From contig NZ_JACCBD010000001.1 of assembly GCF_013409595.1 (NCBI RefSeq), forward strand, positions 2,480,001 to 2,544,000: a stretch of DNA of 64,000 nt. The letters run 5' to 3'. Numbering within the stretch: the first letter of the stretch is position 1; each line of letters opens with the position of its first letter. Both the position numbers and the translations under genes were made by a program. Below, in pieces: positions 29,571 to 38,489 of this stretch. The notes under the pieces are model-generated. The model was not told the DNA's origin and searched no databases. It saw only the letters and a list, made by a program, of their open reading frames with translations. The DNA is from Leucobacter aridicollis (GTDB lineage Bacteria; Actinomycetota; Actinomycetes; Actinomycetales; Microbacteriaceae).

Positions 29571-30461
29571 CTACTTGAGTGCGGTTGTGGCGCGGTCCCG
29601 GCCGGTGAGATCGGGGTGGGTTGCGCTGGCGCGCCAGCCGTCGGCGGCGAGCAGCTCACGAATCGCGGCCCCTTGTCCCTCGGCGTGTTCGAGCACGAGC
29701 GCGCCGCCCGGAGCGAGCAGGTTCGCTGCGATCCGGCTGATGATCCTGATCACATCGAGCCCGTCGTCACCGCCGTACAACGCGAGATCAGGATCGTGGT
29801 CGCGCACCTCGGGGTCCCGCGGCACCATTGCGGCAGGCACATACGGCGGGTTTGACACCACGACGTTGACGCGCCCAGCGAGCTCCGCAGGCGCGAGCCT
29901 GCCGGGGACGAAGTCCGCGAGGTCGCCGTGGATGAGATCGACCCTGCCGTCGCCGAGCGCCGCGACGTTCTCGGCGGCCCACGCGTGAGCGTCGGCGCTC
30001 TTCTCCACTGCCCACACCCGCGCGGTCGGCACCTCCGACGCGAGCGCGAGCGCGATGGCGCCGGAGCCTGTGCAGAGGTCCACCGCGAGTGGTTCCGGCG
30101 TCGGCGCGAGGGCGAGCGCGTCGATCGCGAACTGGGCGACAGTCTCGGTCTCGGGGCGCGGCACAAACACGCCGGGGCCGACGCGCAGCTCGAGCGACCG
30201 GAACGGCGCCCTCCCCGTCAGGTGCTGCAGCGGCAGCCGCGAGGCGCGGAGCTCCGCAAGATCACGCAGCCGCTCCCCGTCTGCCTCGGTCAGCCGCTCC
30301 CCCATGATCGCCAGCGTCTGCACGCGACCACGGCTCACGTCGAGCACGTGCGCAACGAGCAATTCGGCATCGACCTCGGGGTCGACGATCCCGGCCTCCG
30401 AGAATGCGTCGCGCATCGCGCGAAGAGCGTGGTCGATCTGGGGTCCGAGTGTGTCTGTCAC
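29571..30461 (-). CDS. prmC: Peptide chain release factor N5-glutamine methyltransferase
   Basis: A 296-residue SAM methyltransferase that methylates the GGQ glutamine of release factors. The SAM site is DLCTGSGAIALALA and the catalytic motif VVSNPPYVP, and the N-terminal helical domain that recognises the release factor is present. GTG 30461 was chosen since the extended frame to 30566 encodes hydrophobic, unrelated sequence. Normally prmC follows prfA directly; here about 5 kb of other genes lie between them, so this gene must have its own promoter. First gene of prmC-ywlC-wecA. Confidence 0.94.
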   Translation of the reverse strand: MTDTLGPQIDHALRAMRDAFSEAGIVDPEVDAELLVAHVLDVSRGRVQTLAIMGERLTEADGERLRDLAELRASRLPLQHLTGRAPFRSLELRVGPGVFVPRPETETVAQFAIDALALAPTPEPLAVDLCTGSGAIALALASEVPTARVWAVEKSADAHAWAAENVAALGDGRVDLIHGDLADFVPGRLAPAELAGRVNVVVSNPPYVPAAMVPRDPEVRDHDPDLALYGGDDGLDVIRIISRIAANLLAPGGALVLEHAEGQGAAIRELLAADGWRASATHPDLTGRDRATTALK

Positions 30462-30640
30462 CCGCCCATTCTCTCGCACGGGGTCACGCTGCCCCGCAGG
30501 CCCCGCGTGTTGGGGAATACCCGTTCGCGTAAGGCGTTGTAACAGAACGAGCATGAGCATAAGCATTCAGAACATTTCAGATAACCTGGTGGCATAACTC
30601 ACCCACGCTGAAACTTACAACGACACGGAGGGCATTCCGC

Positions 30641-31576
30641 ATGGCTCGCATTCACGACAACATCACCCAGGCGTTTGGCAACACTCCCCTGGTCCGCCTC
30701 AACCGAGTGACCGACGGCGCAGACGCCGAGGTGCTTGCAAAGCTTGAGTTCTACAACCCGGCCGGGAGCGTGAAGGACCGCATCGGCGTCGCGATCATCG
30801 ACGCAGCCGAGCAGTCGGGTGAGCTGAAGCCTGGCGGAACGATCGTCGAGGGCACGAGCGGCAACACGGGCATCGCGCTCGCGTTTGTCGGCGCGGCGCG
30901 CGGCTACAAGGTCATCCTCACGATGCCCGAGACCATGAGCGTCGAGCGTCGCAAGCTGCTCGCGGCATACGGCGCCGAGATCGTGCTCACCGAAGGCCCC
31001 CTCGGCATGAAGGGTGCGGTCGCGAAGGCTGAAGAGATCGTCGCGAACACCCCGGGCGCGATCCTCGCGAAGCAGTTCGGCAACCCCGCCAACCCTGCGA
31101 TCCATCGGGCAACCACCGGCCCCGAGATCTGGAACGACACCGACGGCTCGGTCGACATTTTCGTCGCAGGCATCGGCACGGGCGGCACCATCACCGGCGC
31201 TGGCGGCTACCTCAAGGAGCAGAACCCCGGCGTCCAGGTCATCGCCGTTGAGCCGATCGACTCGCCGCTGCTCACCGAAGGCACCGCCGGCCCGCACAAG
31301 ATCCAGGGCCTCGGCGCGAACTTCGTCCCCGACATCCTCGACCGCGACGTCTACGACGAGGTCATCGACGTCGCGCTGCCCGACGCCATCGCGAAGGCAC
31401 GCGCGCTCGGCACCGACGAGGGCGTGCTCGCTGGCATCTCAGGCGGCGCTGCCGTGTGGGCCGCCGTCGAGGTCGCGAAGCGTCCGGAGAACGCGGGCAA
31501 GAAGATCGTCGTGATCGTCCCCGACTTCGGTGAGCGCTACTTCTCGACGGTGCTCTACGAGGACCTCGCAGTTTGA
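30641..31576 (+). CDS. cysK: Cysteine synthase A (O-acetylserine sulfhydrylase)
   Basis: A 311-residue PLP enzyme that makes cysteine from O-acetylserine and sulfide. The lysine is in [11 protein letters not shown], the substrate loop in [12 protein letters not shown] and the phosphate loop in [19 protein letters not shown] ribosome site lies nine bases before the ATG. Length is normal. The stop overlaps the cysE start, so both enzymes of the serine-to-cysteine route are made together and could form the cysteine synthase complex. Confidence 0.96.
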   Translation: MARIHDNITQAFGNTPLVRLNRVTDGADAEVLAKLEFYNPAGSVKDRIGVAIIDAAEQSGELKPGGTIVEGTSGNTGIALAFVGAARGYKVILTMPETMSVERRKLLAAYGAEIVLTEGPLGMKGAVAKAEEIVANTPGAILAKQFGNPANPAIHRATTGPEIWNDTDGSVDIFVAGIGTGGTITGAGGYLKEQNPGVQVIAVEPIDSPLLTEGTAGPHKIQGLGANFVPDILDRDVYDEVIDVALPDAIAKARALGTDEGVLAGISGGAAVWAAVEVAKRPENAGKKIVVIVPDFGERYFSTVLYEDLAV

Positions 31577-32142
31577 GCCTGTTTTCCCGTATCCGCGAGG
31601 ACATCTCTTCGGCCCGCGCGCACGATCCAGCTGCGCGCGGGCCTGTTGAGGTGTTTTTCCTGTATTCAGGCCTGCACGCGGTGTGGTGGCATCACGTGTC
31701 GCACGCGCTCTGGCGCCGGGGCCTGCGGTTTCTCCCGCGCGCAATCTCGCAGATCACCCGATTCTTCACGGGCATCGAGATCCACCCCGGCGCGACGATC
31801 GGCCGCCGCCTGTTCATCGATCACGGCATGGGCATCGTCATTGGCGAGACCGCAGAGGTCGGCGACGATGTGCTCATCTACCACGGCGTCACGCTCGGGG
31901 GCACAGGCCACCAGAGCGGCAAGCGCCACCCCACCGTCGGCGACCGCGTCGTCCTCGGCGCCGGCGCGAAGCTGCTTGGCGATATCGTGATCGGGGCGGA
32001 CTCGGCCGTCGGCGCAAACGCCGTCGTTGTGCGCTCAGCTGACGCGTGGACGACACTCACGGGGATCCCGGCGACGGGCAGGCCCCGCCGTGGTGCCCCG
32101 GTCGCGGAGCACCCGAACACCGCCGGGTTCTACGTCATCTAG
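31573..32142 (+). CDS. cysE: Serine O-acetyltransferase
   Basis: A 189-residue left-handed beta-helix acetyltransferase of the short bacterial form. Hexapeptide repeats begin at [18 protein letters not shown], and the catalytic histidines are in [11 protein letters not shown] and [12 protein letters not shown]. It makes O-acetylserine from serine and acetyl-CoA. The C-terminus ends in Ile (FYVI), the usual tail that binds CysK. Start is TTG overlapping the cysK stop. The stretch after it is repeat-rich. Confidence 0.95.
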   Translation: MSLFSRIREDISSARAHDPAARGPVEVFFLYSGLHAVWWHHVSHALWRRGLRFLPRAISQITRFFTGIEIHPGATIGRRLFIDHGMGIVIGETAEVGDDVLIYHGVTLGGTGHQSGKRHPTVGDRVVLGAGAKLLGDIVIGADSAVGANAVVVRSADAWTTLTGIPATGRPRRGAPVAEHPNTAGFYVI

Positions 32143-32200
32143 CGGCGTCGGGGCGCCTCGGCCACCCGGGCTGCCTCAGTCGCCTGGCCTCGCAGCAACA

Positions 32201-32266
32201 CAGCCACAGCCACAGCCACAGCCACAGCCACAGCCACAGCCACAGCCACAGCCACAGCCACAGCCA
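32201..32266. repeat. Hexanucleotide tandem array (CAGCCA x11)
   Basis: Eleven perfect CAGCCA units lie about 60 bases after the cysE stop. They form the start of a 469-base gene-free stretch and differ from the array at 7266 by one base per unit. No coding sense is apparent. Confidence 0.95.
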
Positions 32267-32288
32267 GCCCTACAGCCATCACCACAGC

Positions 32289-32351
32289 CAATGGGATCTG
32301 CAGGCCCAATGCTCTCACGTGCCGAGATCGACATAGACACTGCAGATCACC
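32289..32351. repeat. 63-base intergenic element, copy 1
   Basis: This copy matches copy 2 at 60 of 63 positions. Its ends carry the inverted pair GATCTGCAG (32295-32303) and CTGCAGATC (32340-32348), which could close a hairpin around a 36-base interior that contains CACGTG. No open frame is shared by both copies with a good start. Confidence 0.85.
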
Positions 32352-32413
32352 TTGGCTACCGCCGCCACCAGAGCCAGCTCGGCCGCCCATGGACCGGGCC
32401 ACACCGCCACAAG

Positions 32414-32476
32414 CAATGGGATCTGCAGGTCCAATGCCCTCACGTGCCTAGATCGACATAGACACTGCAGATCACC
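32414..32476. repeat. 63-base intergenic element, copy 2
   Basis: Direct repeat of the element at 32289-32351, 62 bases further on, with three substitutions. The terminal inverted pair GATCTGCAG/CTGCAGATC is kept unchanged in both copies, which suggests the fold matters. Confidence 0.85.
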
Positions 32477-32491
32477 CCGAGAACTGCAGGT

Positions 32492-32570
32492 GGCAGGAGG
32501 CTCGACTTCCACCAGGCGCACAGGGCTCGACTTCCGCCAGACGGCAGGAGGCTCTACTTCCACCAGGCGG
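32492..32570. repeat. Triple direct repeat of a CTCGACTTCCACCAGGCG-type unit
   Basis: Three units start near 32498, 32523 and 32549, each reading GGCTC(G/T)ACTTCC(A/G)CCAG(G/A)CG, two of them preceded by GGCAGGA. They end about 40 bases before the MFS stop codon. No gene is recognisable in the stretch. Confidence 0.8.
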
Positions 32571-32611
32571 CGGGCCCGGCTCCTAGGCTGGACGCCAGCG
32601 GTGCGGCCACC

Positions 32612-34018
32612 CTAGCGCAGCGTGCGCCCGTGCCTGTCCATCCACGTTCCCGTGCGCCGGCGCTCGATGAAGATCATTGTCAGTCCAAGCAGCCACAGCG
32701 GGATCTGCGCGGCGAACGCCACCTTGAACGCGGTGAGCGAGTAGGTCTCTGGCGATCCCGCGCCTTGGAGGTCGAGGATGACCCCAATGAGCATCACGAG
32801 CAGCAGCGCGGCAGTGAAGCCGCCCGTGTTCACGAGGCCGGTGCCGAAGCCAGCGAAACTGCGCGGCGTGTGCGACCGAGAAACCTCGAACGCGATCATC
32901 GACGCCGGCCCACCAAGCGGCAGGATGACGAGCAGCGCGATGATGAGCCACCCCGGAGGCATGCCAGGCCAGAGCAGCACGGCAAGCCAGGTCACCATAA
33001 TGAGCACGGTGATGCCAATGACAAGCAGCACCCTGCGCTCGATGAAGCGTGAGCTGATCGGGCCGAGCACGAGGCCTGCGACCATCGAGGAGACGACGGT
33101 CAGGCTCAAGAGCCCGCTCGCCGCGGGAGCGCTCAGGCCGAGCCCGCCCGTCAGGAACGGCGTGCCCCAGAGCAGCAGAAACGCCTGCGCGGAGAACGGC
33201 GTCACGAAGTGAATCCAGTACGCGAGCCGCACCCCCGGGATCGACAGTAGGCGCCGCACGCGGGTGAGGATCCCTTCCTTCCCGCTCGCGCTCCTTCGGC
33301 GAGCGCGGCTGCCGCCGACGACGGGAATCATGTTCGTCGCGGGCGGCGCCATCGTCACGGTCGTGATCGGGGCCGCGGCAAGTGACTCGGAGTTTCTCGT
33401 CACACGGCCGGTTCGCCTGGTGAGGCGTTCGAAGGCTGTCCGTCGGCCCGGCGCGTCACGCAGCACGACGAATGCAAGCAGGAACGACAGCACGCCGACG
33501 GCCGCGATCCCGAGGAAGCCAGTGGACCACCCAAAGGTGTCGACGACGAACGCGAGCGGGGCGACCGAGACGAGCTGACCGACCTGCCCGATGAGCCCGG
33601 TGACCTGTCCAAGGGTGGGGAGCTGGCGCGGCTTGAACCATTCCGGGAGCAACCGCATCACGGCAGTGAACGTGCACGCGTCGCCAGCGCCAACGAGGAT
33701 GCGAGCGAGAATCGCGAACTCGACGTTCGCGACCGTCGCCATCACGATCTGCCCGGTGAGCATGAGGGCGGAGCCGGCGAGGATCAGGATCGTCGAACCA
33801 TACCTGTCGAGCAGCATCCCGACCGGGATCTGGCAGGCGGCGTACACCAAGAGCTGGATGACGGGGAAGGCCGCGAGCGTCGACGCGTCGATCGAGAAGT
33901 GGTCTTGCGTGGCAGGCCCGAGCGCTGAGAGCGATGATCGGTTCACAATCGCGATCGCGTAGAGCGTGACCGCCACTCCCCACACCACCCAGGGGAGGAA
34001 TGGTTTGGAAGCTCGCAT
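32612..34018 (-). CDS. MFS transporter
   Basis: A 468-residue permease with 12 hydrophobic helices in two sets of six, separated by a long Arg/Thr-rich cytosolic loop (residues about 198-255). The loop between helices 2 and 3 reads GMLLDRYGSTILILAG, the major-facilitator signature. Its opening (PFLPWVVWGVAVTLYAIAIVNRSSL) resembles anion/sugar-phosphate or nitrate-type members, but the substrate cannot be told. It is divergent from the GntR gene, which is its most likely regulator. Confidence 0.85.
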   Translation of the reverse strand: MRASKPFLPWVVWGVAVTLYAIAIVNRSSLSALGPATQDHFSIDASTLAAFPVIQLLVYAACQIPVGMLLDRYGSTILILAGSALMLTGQIVMATVANVEFAILARILVGAGDACTFTAVMRLLPEWFKPRQLPTLGQVTGLIGQVGQLVSVAPLAFVVDTFGWSTGFLGIAAVGVLSFLLAFVVLRDAPGRRTAFERLTRRTGRVTRNSESLAAAPITTVTMAPPATNMIPVVGGSRARRRSASGKEGILTRVRRLLSIPGVRLAYWIHFVTPFSAQAFLLLWGTPFLTGGLGLSAPAASGLLSLTVVSSMVAGLVLGPISSRFIERRVLLVIGITVLIMVTWLAVLLWPGMPPGWLIIALLVILPLGGPASMIAFEVSRSHTPRSFAGFGTGLVNTGGFTAALLLVMLIGVILDLQGAGSPETYSLTAFKVAFAAQIPLWLLGLTMIFIERRRTGTWMDRHGRTLR

Positions 34019-34055
34019 GAATTCAATGGTAGTCCTGTGCGGCTGCCCTGCGCGC

Positions 34056-34086
34056 GATACTGAGCCACGCGTCGTGACGCAGTATC
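34056..34086. promoter_or_regulatory. Inverted repeat between MFS and GntR genes
   Basis: Half-sites GATACTG (34056-34062) and CAGTATC (34080-34086) are separated by 17 bases in the 87-base divergent gap. It is a candidate binding site for the adjacent GntR protein, although the spacing is wider than typical FadR-group sites. Confidence 0.4.
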
Positions 34087-34105
34087 CCGACTATCCTAGG
34101 AATTT

Positions 34106-34783
34106 ATGAGCTCGACTATTCGCACTGAGGCAGGAGCCGCCGAGAGCGGGGCCCCGCAGTCGCACGAACTGGTGTCGATCCTGCGCGACAGGATCCTGCA
34201 CGGCGACCTCGCTCCCGGGCAGCGGCTCGTCGAACGCACCCTCGCGAGCGAGCTGGGGGTGTCGCGGATCCCGGTGCGCGACGCCCTGAACATTCTCCGC
34301 GGCGAGGGGTTCGTCTCCGCGCTCCCGAATCGCGGCATGACGGTGACGGCGCTGTCGCCGCAGGACGTTGAAGAGCTGTTCGAGGTGCGCGAATCGCTCG
34401 AGGTGCTCGCGGTACGGCGGGCGACCGAGCGCGCGACCCCCGACGAGATCGACAGGCTCGAGCAGTCGATCGCCGCGTCGGAGGCCGCGTGGGAGCGTTC
34501 CGACACGGACGCTGTCGGTCGGTGCAATCAGGAGTTCCACGACCTGCTCTGGAAGATGGCGCACAACTCGCTGCTCTCCTCGCTCATGGAGCCGCTGGAG
34601 GGCCGCATGCACTGGCTGCTCAGGCAAAACGATGACCCGCGCCGCCTCCAGGCCGAGCACGTCGCGATACTCGCCGCCATCCGAAGCGGCGACGCGGAGC
34701 TCGCTGCCCGGTCGGCCCTGGACCACGTGCAGACGAGCCGGGAGATCTGGCTCGATCTCTCGGCTCGCAGGCGCACGGCCTAG
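34106..34783 (+). CDS. GntR family regulator (FCD/FadR-type)
   Basis: A 225-residue regulator. Residues about 15-80 are the winged helix (LRDRILHGDLAPGQRLVERTLASELGVSRIPV and LPNRGMTV). Residues 85-220 are the all-helical FCD ligand domain with metal-site-like His in FHDLLWKMAHN and DHVQTSREIW. Such proteins respond to carboxylic acids. It is divergent from the MFS gene and its stop codon overlaps the convergent GNAT stop on a CTAG palindrome. Confidence 0.88.
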   Translation: MSSTIRTEAGAAESGAPQSHELVSILRDRILHGDLAPGQRLVERTLASELGVSRIPVRDALNILRGEGFVSALPNRGMTVTALSPQDVEELFEVRESLEVLAVRRATERATPDEIDRLEQSIAASEAAWERSDTDAVGRCNQEFHDLLWKMAHNSLLSSLMEPLEGRMHWLLRQNDDPRRLQAEHVAILAAIRSGDAELAARSALDHVQTSREIWLDLSARRRTA

Positions 34784-35328
34784 TCGCGCGGCGGCAGCGG
34801 CGGCCCGTCGGGGAAGTCGCTGCGGGTGAGGTCGAGGAACATCGCGCCCTCGAGCGCGCCTCTCGGCCGCACCTGGTAGTCACGCAGGATCCCGATGCGC
34901 TTGAAGCCGAGCCGCTCGTAGCTGCGGATCGCGCCGTCGTTGTTCTCGTTCGGGTCGAGCGTGACGCGAGTGATCCCGTTCGCGAACTCGTGCCTGATGG
35001 CGAGTGCGAGCGCCTCCTCGCCGACGCGATTGCCCCGGAAGCGTGTCCCGATGAAGAGGTGCATCACCGTCGTCGGGTACTCGGGGTCCTCCCCGCGCAG
35101 CACGTAGAGCGCGCCGGCGCACTCCCCCGCGACCTCGATGATGCGGGTCGTCTCGGCGGCATCGATGAACTCGGCCTGGACGCGCTCGCTGGTGTACCCG
35201 ACCCACCAGAAGGCGACCTCCGGCTCTCGCAGGATCTCGAACAGCGGGTCGAGGTCCTCCTGCCTCGGAGCGCGGAGGGTGACGAGGGGCCCGACGATGG
35301 GCGCTGCGGGAAGTACGGGTGTAGACAT
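34780..35328 (-). CDS. GNAT family N-acetyltransferase
   Basis: A 182-residue acetyltransferase. The acetyl-CoA site reads IGTRFRGNRVGEEAL, and the C-terminal motif is NENNDGAIRSYERLGFKRIG. The N-terminus (LVTLRAPRQEDLDPLFEIL) and AFWWVGY resemble aminoglycoside 6'-acetyltransferase-like and RimJ-like members. The acceptor is unknown. ATG 35328 is used; GTG 35334 is two codons upstream. It sits downstream of the prfA terminator, so it needs its own promoter. Confidence 0.85.
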   Translation of the reverse strand: MSTPVLPAAPIVGPLVTLRAPRQEDLDPLFEILREPEVAFWWVGYTSERVQAEFIDAAETTRIIEVAGECAGALYVLRGEDPEYPTTVMHLFIGTRFRGNRVGEEALALAIRHEFANGITRVTLDPNENNDGAIRSYERLGFKRIGILRDYQVRPRGALEGAMFLDLTRSDFPDGPPLPPRD

Positions 35329-35367
35329 GGACACAGCGTACTGCGTACGCGCTCGCGCGCGCCATGC

Positions 35368-35416
35368 AAAAAACCCTGGTGGTCAGCAGGAACACTTCCC
35401 GCAGACCACCAGGGTT
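35368..35416 (-). terminator. Intrinsic terminator of prfA
   Basis: On the minus strand a perfect 13-base stem (AACCCTGGTGGTC / GACCACCAGGGTT) with a 19-base loop is followed by TTTTTT, 13 bases past the prfA stop. It is the strongest terminator in the window. Confidence 0.93.
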
Positions 35417-35429
35417 CAGCGTCAGGCGG

Positions 35430-36503
35430 CTACTGCCCGAGTGCCTTCAGGCGCTCCTCCTCGTCCATGCGGATGCAGGACTCGATGAGCGGCTCCATCG
35501 ACCCGTTCATGACCTGGTCAAGGTTGTATGCCTTGTACCCGGTGCGGTGATCGGCGATGCGGTTCTCCGGGAAGTTGTACGTGCGAATCCGCTCCGAGCG
35601 ATCCATCGTGCGGATCTGGCTCGAACGGTGCGCGCTCGCCTCAGCGGCGGCTTCCTCGGCGAGGCGAGCAAGCAGTCGCGCGCGGAGCACGCGCATGCCG
35701 GCCTCACGGTTCTGCAGCTGCGACTTCTCGTTCTGCATCGCGACGACGATACCCGTCGGGAGGTGCGTGATGCGAACCGCGGAGTCCGTCGTGTTCACCG
35801 ACTGGCCGCCGGGGCCGCTCGATCGGTAGACGTCGATCTTCAGGTCGTTCTGGCTGATCTCGACCTCTTCAGCCTCGTCGGGCTCGGGGTAGACGAGCAC
35901 GCCGGTCGTTGAGGTGTGGATGCGGCCCTGCGACTCGGTGACAGGCACGCGCTGCACGCGGTGCACCCCGCCCTCGTACTTCAGGTGCGCCCACACGCCC
36001 TGCGACGGGTCGCTCGCGTTCGCCTTGATCGCGACCTGCACGTTCTTGTAGCCGCCGAGATCGCTCTCGTCCTTCTCAAGAATCTCAGTCTTCCAGCCCT
36101 TGGACTCCGCGTAGTGCATGTACATGCGGAGCAGGTCGGCACCGAACAGCGCCGATTCGGCACCGCCCTCGCCGCCCTTGATCTCGAGGATCACGTCGCG
36201 GGCATCGTCGGGATCGCGGGGAATCAGGAGACGGCGTACCTTCTCCTGCGCGTCGGCGAGCTGCGCCTCGAGGTCGGGGACCTCCTCGGCGAACGCTTCG
36301 TCCTCCTTCGCGAGCTCCCGTGCAGCCTCGAGGTCATCCCCCAGCTGCACCCAGTGCTCGTGGGCTGACTTGATCTTGCTGAGCTCGGCGTAGCGGCGAT
36401 TCACCCGCTTCGCACGTGCGGCGTCGGCGTGCAGCGCCGGATCGGCGAGATCCTCCTGCAGCGACGCGTGCTCGGCGAGCAGCCCTGAAACCTGTTCAAA
36501 CAC
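35430..36503 (-). CDS. prfA: Peptide chain release factor 1
   Basis: A 357-residue release factor that frees peptides at UAA and UAG. The GGQ motif is at residues 232-234 in [17 protein letters not shown]. The N-terminal coiled coil and the tripeptide-anticodon region are normal. GTG start with AAGGGGA upstream. It lies 12 bases after the Rho-like gene on the same strand, and a terminator follows. Its modifying enzyme prmC is about 5 kb away rather than next to it. Confidence 0.95.
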   Translation of the reverse strand: MFEQVSGLLAEHASLQEDLADPALHADAARAKRVNRRYAELSKIKSAHEHWVQLGDDLEAARELAKEDEAFAEEVPDLEAQLADAQEKVRRLLIPRDPDDARDVILEIKGGEGGAESALFGADLLRMYMHYAESKGWKTEILEKDESDLGGYKNVQVAIKANASDPSQGVWAHLKYEGGVHRVQRVPVTESQGRIHTSTTGVLVYPEPDEAEEVEISQNDLKIDVYRSSGPGGQSVNTTDSAVRITHLPTGIVVAMQNEKSQLQNREAGMRVLRARLLARLAEEAAAEASAHRSSQIRTMDRSERIRTYNFPENRIADHRTGYKAYNLDQVMNGSMEPLIESCIRMDEEERLKALGQ

Positions 36504-36515
36504 GTGCCGTTCCCC

Positions 36516-38366
36516 TTAGAACGAGAGGGTGTACGACTTCTCCGCGTTGACCTCGGGGGCCTGGCGGCTGCCCGAGATCTTCACGAAGCTGTTCACCGCG
36601 GGAACGAGCGCACGAAGCAGATCCTTGTCACCGGCGACGCCCGTGTGGGTGCGCGCGGTAGCGAGCAGCGTGAGCGACCCACCGTTCTCAAGGTTGCGAG
36701 CGGCGCCGAGCAGACGCTTCGCGTGCGCGATCGGCAGCGCCTGGGCGGCCTCCGGCGTCGTGCGCGAGCCCTGCAGGTTCTGGTGCGCGGCGTGCGCGAG
36801 ATCGGTGAGCGAGTCGAGCAGCACGATCACGTCGTGACCGAGCTCGACGAGCCTGCTGGCACGGTCGAGCGCGAGCTCGACGATCGTGGCCTGATCCTCT
36901 GCCGCGCGGTCGAACGTCGCGGCGATGACCTCGCCGCTGACGGTGCGCTGCAGGTGCGTGACCTCTTCGGGGCGCGCGTTCGTGAGCACGAGCAGCAGGT
37001 GCGCGTCAGGAGCGTTCGCCGTGACTGCGGCGGCGAGCTCGGCGAACACACGGGCAGCGGGGATCTCGGCAGGCAGCGCGATGAGCGCGCGCTGGCCGAG
37101 CCCCATCGGAGCCGCAGCGTCGATCGCCGAGCCGAGGCCCTGCTCGCCGGTCGCGAAACGGAGCGGCTGCTCGGGGAAGATCGCGGTCATCTCTGCGATG
37201 TCTGCGCGCTTCTCGGTCTCCTCGACGGGCTTGCCGTTCACGGAGTCGATCTTCACGATCGCGTTGTACTTCTGGCGGCCGCCGCTGTCGCCCTCGCGGG
37301 GCTGGCGGATCGCGCCGACGATCGCATCGCCGCGGCGAAGGCTGTACTTCTTGACCTGGCCGAGCGCGACGTACACGTCGGACACGCCGGGGAGGTAGCC
37401 GCTCGTGCGCACGAACGCGTAGTTGTCGAGCACGTCGAGGATGCCAGCGACGGGCAGCAGCACGTCGTCTTCTGCGATCTCGGGCTCGAGGTCGTCACCG
37501 CCGCGACGCTTGCGGTCGCGCTGGCGGGTGCGGCTCGAACGCGAGCCGTTCTCCTGCTTGGAGTTGTCCGAGCGATCGCCCTGGCCCTGCTTCTCCTGGC
37601 CCTGCTTGTCGCTCTGGCCATGCTTGTCGGCGTCGCCCTTGGCGGCGTCGCCCTTCGAGCCATCATTCTTCGAGCCATCGTTCTTCGCCGCGTCGCCCTT
37701 GGCACCGTTCTGGTTGCCGCGGCCGCGGCCCTTCGGCTCCTCCGACTGCGCGGGGGTCTCGCCCTCGGCCTGCTCGGCGGTCTGGCTCGACCGGCGGCGC
37801 GACCGCTTCGCCGGAGCAGCCTCAGGATCCTCCGCGGGAGTCGCTGCTGCCTGCGCATCGCCCGCTGCAGCGGGCTGCTCGGCCGCAGCCTCCTCTGCGG
37901 GAGCCTCGACAGCGGCGGCCGCCTTGCGCGAACGGGTGGCGCGCTTCTTCGGCGCCTCGGCTGGCGCGGCCTCGGCGTCGTCGGCCTTCGCGACAGCCTC
38001 ATCGGCCTTCGCGGGTGCCTCCTCGGCCTTCGCCTTTGCTGCGGCGCGCGTCGTCTTGGGTGCGGCGGCTGCCTCGTCGGCCTCGGCTGCGGGGGCCTCG
38101 GGCTCCGCCTTCTTGCGAGCGCGGCTCGCGCGCTTCGGCGCGGCCTTCTCTGCCGGTGCCTCGGCGGGTGCCTCGGCGGGCGCAGCCTGCTCGGCCGGCG
38201 CAGCCTCGGGGGCGGCCGCCGGCGCTGCAGCGGTCGCCGCGGTGTCGGCGGCGACCTCTGGAGCGGCACCAGCCGCAGCCGAGACGCGCCGCGATGCGCG
38301 ACGGCGAACTGGAGCAGCTTCCGCCGCCTCCTGGGCAGGCGTCTGGTCTTCAGTGTTGAGTTCCAC
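36516..38366 (-). CDS. rho: Rho-like protein with degenerate ATPase domain
   Basis: A 616-residue protein at the normal rho position before prfA, GTG start after GGAAGGAA. Residues 1-290 are low-complexity Ala/Glu/Lys/Arg-rich and Gln/Gly/Asn/Asp-rich; no Rho-N domain is visible. Residues about 293-380 match the RNA-binding domain closely (NYAFVRTSGYLPG, QVKKYSLRRGDAIVG). In the helicase half, Walker A PPKAGKT is replaced by PAEIPAA (432-438), the DER before PEEVT is NAR (463-465), the R-loop Arg is D522, and the arginine-finger region and about 80 C-terminal residues are missing. Walker B Asp518 is kept. No frameshift is seen. RNA binding is likely; ATP-driven termination is not. Confidence 0.88.
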   Translation of the reverse strand: MELNTEDQTPAQEAAEAAPVRRRASRRVSAAAGAAPEVAADTAATAAAPAAAPEAAPAEQAAPAEAPAEAPAEKAAPKRASRARKKAEPEAPAAEADEAAAAPKTTRAAAKAKAEEAPAKADEAVAKADDAEAAPAEAPKKRATRSRKAAAAVEAPAEEAAAEQPAAAGDAQAAATPAEDPEAAPAKRSRRRSSQTAEQAEGETPAQSEEPKGRGRGNQNGAKGDAAKNDGSKNDGSKGDAAKGDADKHGQSDKQGQEKQGQGDRSDNSKQENGSRSSRTRQRDRKRRGGDDLEPEIAEDDVLLPVAGILDVLDNYAFVRTSGYLPGVSDVYVALGQVKKYSLRRGDAIVGAIRQPREGDSGGRQKYNAIVKIDSVNGKPVEETEKRADIAEMTAIFPEQPLRFATGEQGLGSAIDAAAPMGLGQRALIALPAEIPAARVFAELAAAVTANAPDAHLLLVLTNARPEEVTHLQRTVSGEVIAATFDRAAEDQATIVELALDRASRLVELGHDVIVLLDSLTDLAHAAHQNLQGSRTTPEAAQALPIAHAKRLLGAARNLENGGSLTLLATARTHTGVAGDKDLLRALVPAVNSFVKISGSRQAPEVNAEKSYTLSF

Positions 38367-38489
38367 GTGTATTCCTTCCGGAACCTATCGAGTCTGAGCA
38401 CTCAGGCCACAAACAGGCACGAGAGTGCGGGAAGCTCGGGGACAAATACCCCGGCTGGGAATGCGATCCGGGACACAAACTACGAAGTG

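Noticed and set aside
32201..32476. CRISPR array
   Set aside because: Units are six bases in tandem, then two 63-base copies; no regular repeat-spacer pattern and no cas genes.
36975..37140. Assembly frameshift explaining the missing Rho Walker A
   Set aside because: Flanking motifs are in one frame with the same spacing as in normal Rho, so a compensating error is unlikely.
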